DNA from: an uncultured Lachnospiraceae bacterium
GTDB lineage: Bacteria > Bacillota > Clostridia > Lachnospirales > Lachnospiraceae
Direction of reading: 5' to 3'
Assembly: GCA_947174985.1 (NCBI GenBank)
Contig: CAMWLB010000150.1
Location: 1-7,270, forward strand
DNA length: 7,270 nucleotides
Part shown: positions 6,849 to 7,270 of the stretch, in pieces
How positions within the stretch are numbered: position 1 is the first letter of the stretch
Layout: every line of letters begins with the position of its first letter
Notes under the pieces: model-generated
Database searches by the model: none
The model's input: only the letters and a program-made list of their open reading frames with translations
What the model was told of the DNA's origin: nothing
Translations under genes and position numbers: made by a program

Positions 6849-7196
6849 ATGACATATGAAGAATTATTTTCAGGCGTGAAAGCCGAATTCATGAACGCTG
6901 ATGTAAGCGATGTGAATGAGCACCTGGCATATCAGTTCAATATCACAGGCGAAGCACAGGGGATTTTTTACGCGGAGGTAAAAGATGGAAAGCTGTACGT
7001 GGAGCCGTATGAATATTATGACAGAGATGCCATGTTCACATGTAAAGCAGAAACATTGATAAAAATTGCAAAAGGGGAACTCGACCCGATTATGGCTGTT
7101 ACACTTCAAAAGCTGAAAGTAGAAGGAAATATTGAAAAAGCGTTGAAGCTAAAGGGTCTGATTGAAAGCAAGAAGAAAAAAGGGTCAAAGAAATAA
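6849..7196 (+). CDS. SCP2 sterol-binding-like single-domain protein
   Basis: This 115-residue soluble protein matches the SCP2 (sterol carrier protein 2) fold from end to end. It has an N-terminal helix (about 3-15) and a beta region with FNITGEAQGIFYAEVKDGKL at 30-49. Next come a strand and turn reading DAMFTCKAETLIKIAKGELDP (60-80), then the family-typical amphipathic end MAVTLQKLKVEGNIEKALKL (82-101). It ends in a lysine-rich tail (residues 108-115). SCP2 domains bind hydrophobic ligands such as fatty acyl chains or sterols in a tunnel; in bacteria the ligand is usually unknown. No signal peptide or membrane helix is seen. ATG at 6849 has GGAGG (6836-6840) 8 bases upstream. The gene is transcribed divergently from the EAL gene. 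The fold is well supported; the cellular role is not known. Confidence 0.85.
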   Translation: MTYEELFSGVKAEFMNADVSDVNEHLAYQFNITGEAQGIFYAEVKDGKLYVEPYEYYDRDAMFTCKAETLIKIAKGELDPIMAVTLQKLKVEGNIEKALKLKGLIESKKKKGSKK

Positions 7197-7206
7197 TAAC
7201 ATGCGT

Positions 7207-7218
7207 CCCCTTCCGGGG
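7207..7218. other. Short GC hairpin after the SCP2 gene
   Basis: CCCC (7207-7210) and GGGG (7215-7218) can pair around a TTCC loop 10 bases after the stop codon. Neither strand has a convincing T run next to it (the plus strand continues TGTGTGAAAC), so it is a weak terminator candidate at best. The remaining bases to the right edge show no gene or other recognisable element. Confidence 0.25.
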
Positions 7219-7270
7219 TGTGTGAAACAAAGTCTGTAAATACTGATCTTCTATGATAATGATTGGGCTG

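Noticed and set aside
1..7270. Search by eye for CRISPR repeats, insertion-sequence ends, tRNA or rRNA genes and phage genes
   Set aside because: No regularly spaced repeats, transposase-like frames, cloverleaf-forming stretches or phage-type proteins were recognised.

Overview
The window looks like ordinary chromosome from a low-to-mid GC Gram-positive anaerobe of the class Clostridia, most likely a Lachnospiraceae-type gut bacterium. This is inferred from strong AGGAGG-type ribosome binding sites, a T-box riboswitch in front of an aminoacyl-tRNA synthetase gene, and the clostridial character of the proteins. No species can be named from the sequence alone.

Layout, left to right. Positions 1-1039 (minus) hold the N-terminal 346 codons of a glycogen/alpha-glucan phosphorylase (glgP); the rest lies beyond the left edge. 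Positions 1127-4291 (minus) hold a complete 1054-residue isoleucyl-tRNA synthetase (ileS). Positions 4292-4701 contain no gene but are fully used as the ileS control region. Reading in the minus direction, this region has a near-consensus sigma-A promoter (4705-4676), a strong hairpin at the predicted 5' end of the RNA, an isoleucine T-box leader (specifier codon AUC at 4531-4529, acceptor-binding UGGU in the antiterminator bulge), and an intrinsic terminator (4386-4356). Positions 4702-6630 (minus) hold a seven-helix membrane protein with a degenerate GGDEF domain and a complete EAL domain, probably a cyclic di-GMP phosphodiesterase. Positions 6631-6848 form a divergent intergenic region with two adjacent inverted repeats. 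Positions 6849-7196 (plus) hold a 115-residue SCP2 (sterol carrier protein 2-like) single-domain protein. Nothing firm is seen from 7197 to the right edge except a short hairpin.

The three minus-strand genes lie head to tail but look separately controlled. ileS has its own promoter and tRNA-sensing attenuator. glgP has a candidate promoter inside the 3' end of ileS. The EAL gene has a candidate promoter with operator-like dyads. No intrinsic terminator is visible after the EAL gene or after ileS, so read-through between units is possible. In particular, EAL-gene transcripts should run into the T-box leader and meet its conditional terminator.

I found no undescribed multi-gene system, mobile element, CRISPR array or phage gene. 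The points most worth a second look are regulatory: overlap of the ileS promoter with the EAL stop codon, the extra 5' hairpin before the T-box, the variant T-box sequence, and the twin dyads in the divergent region.
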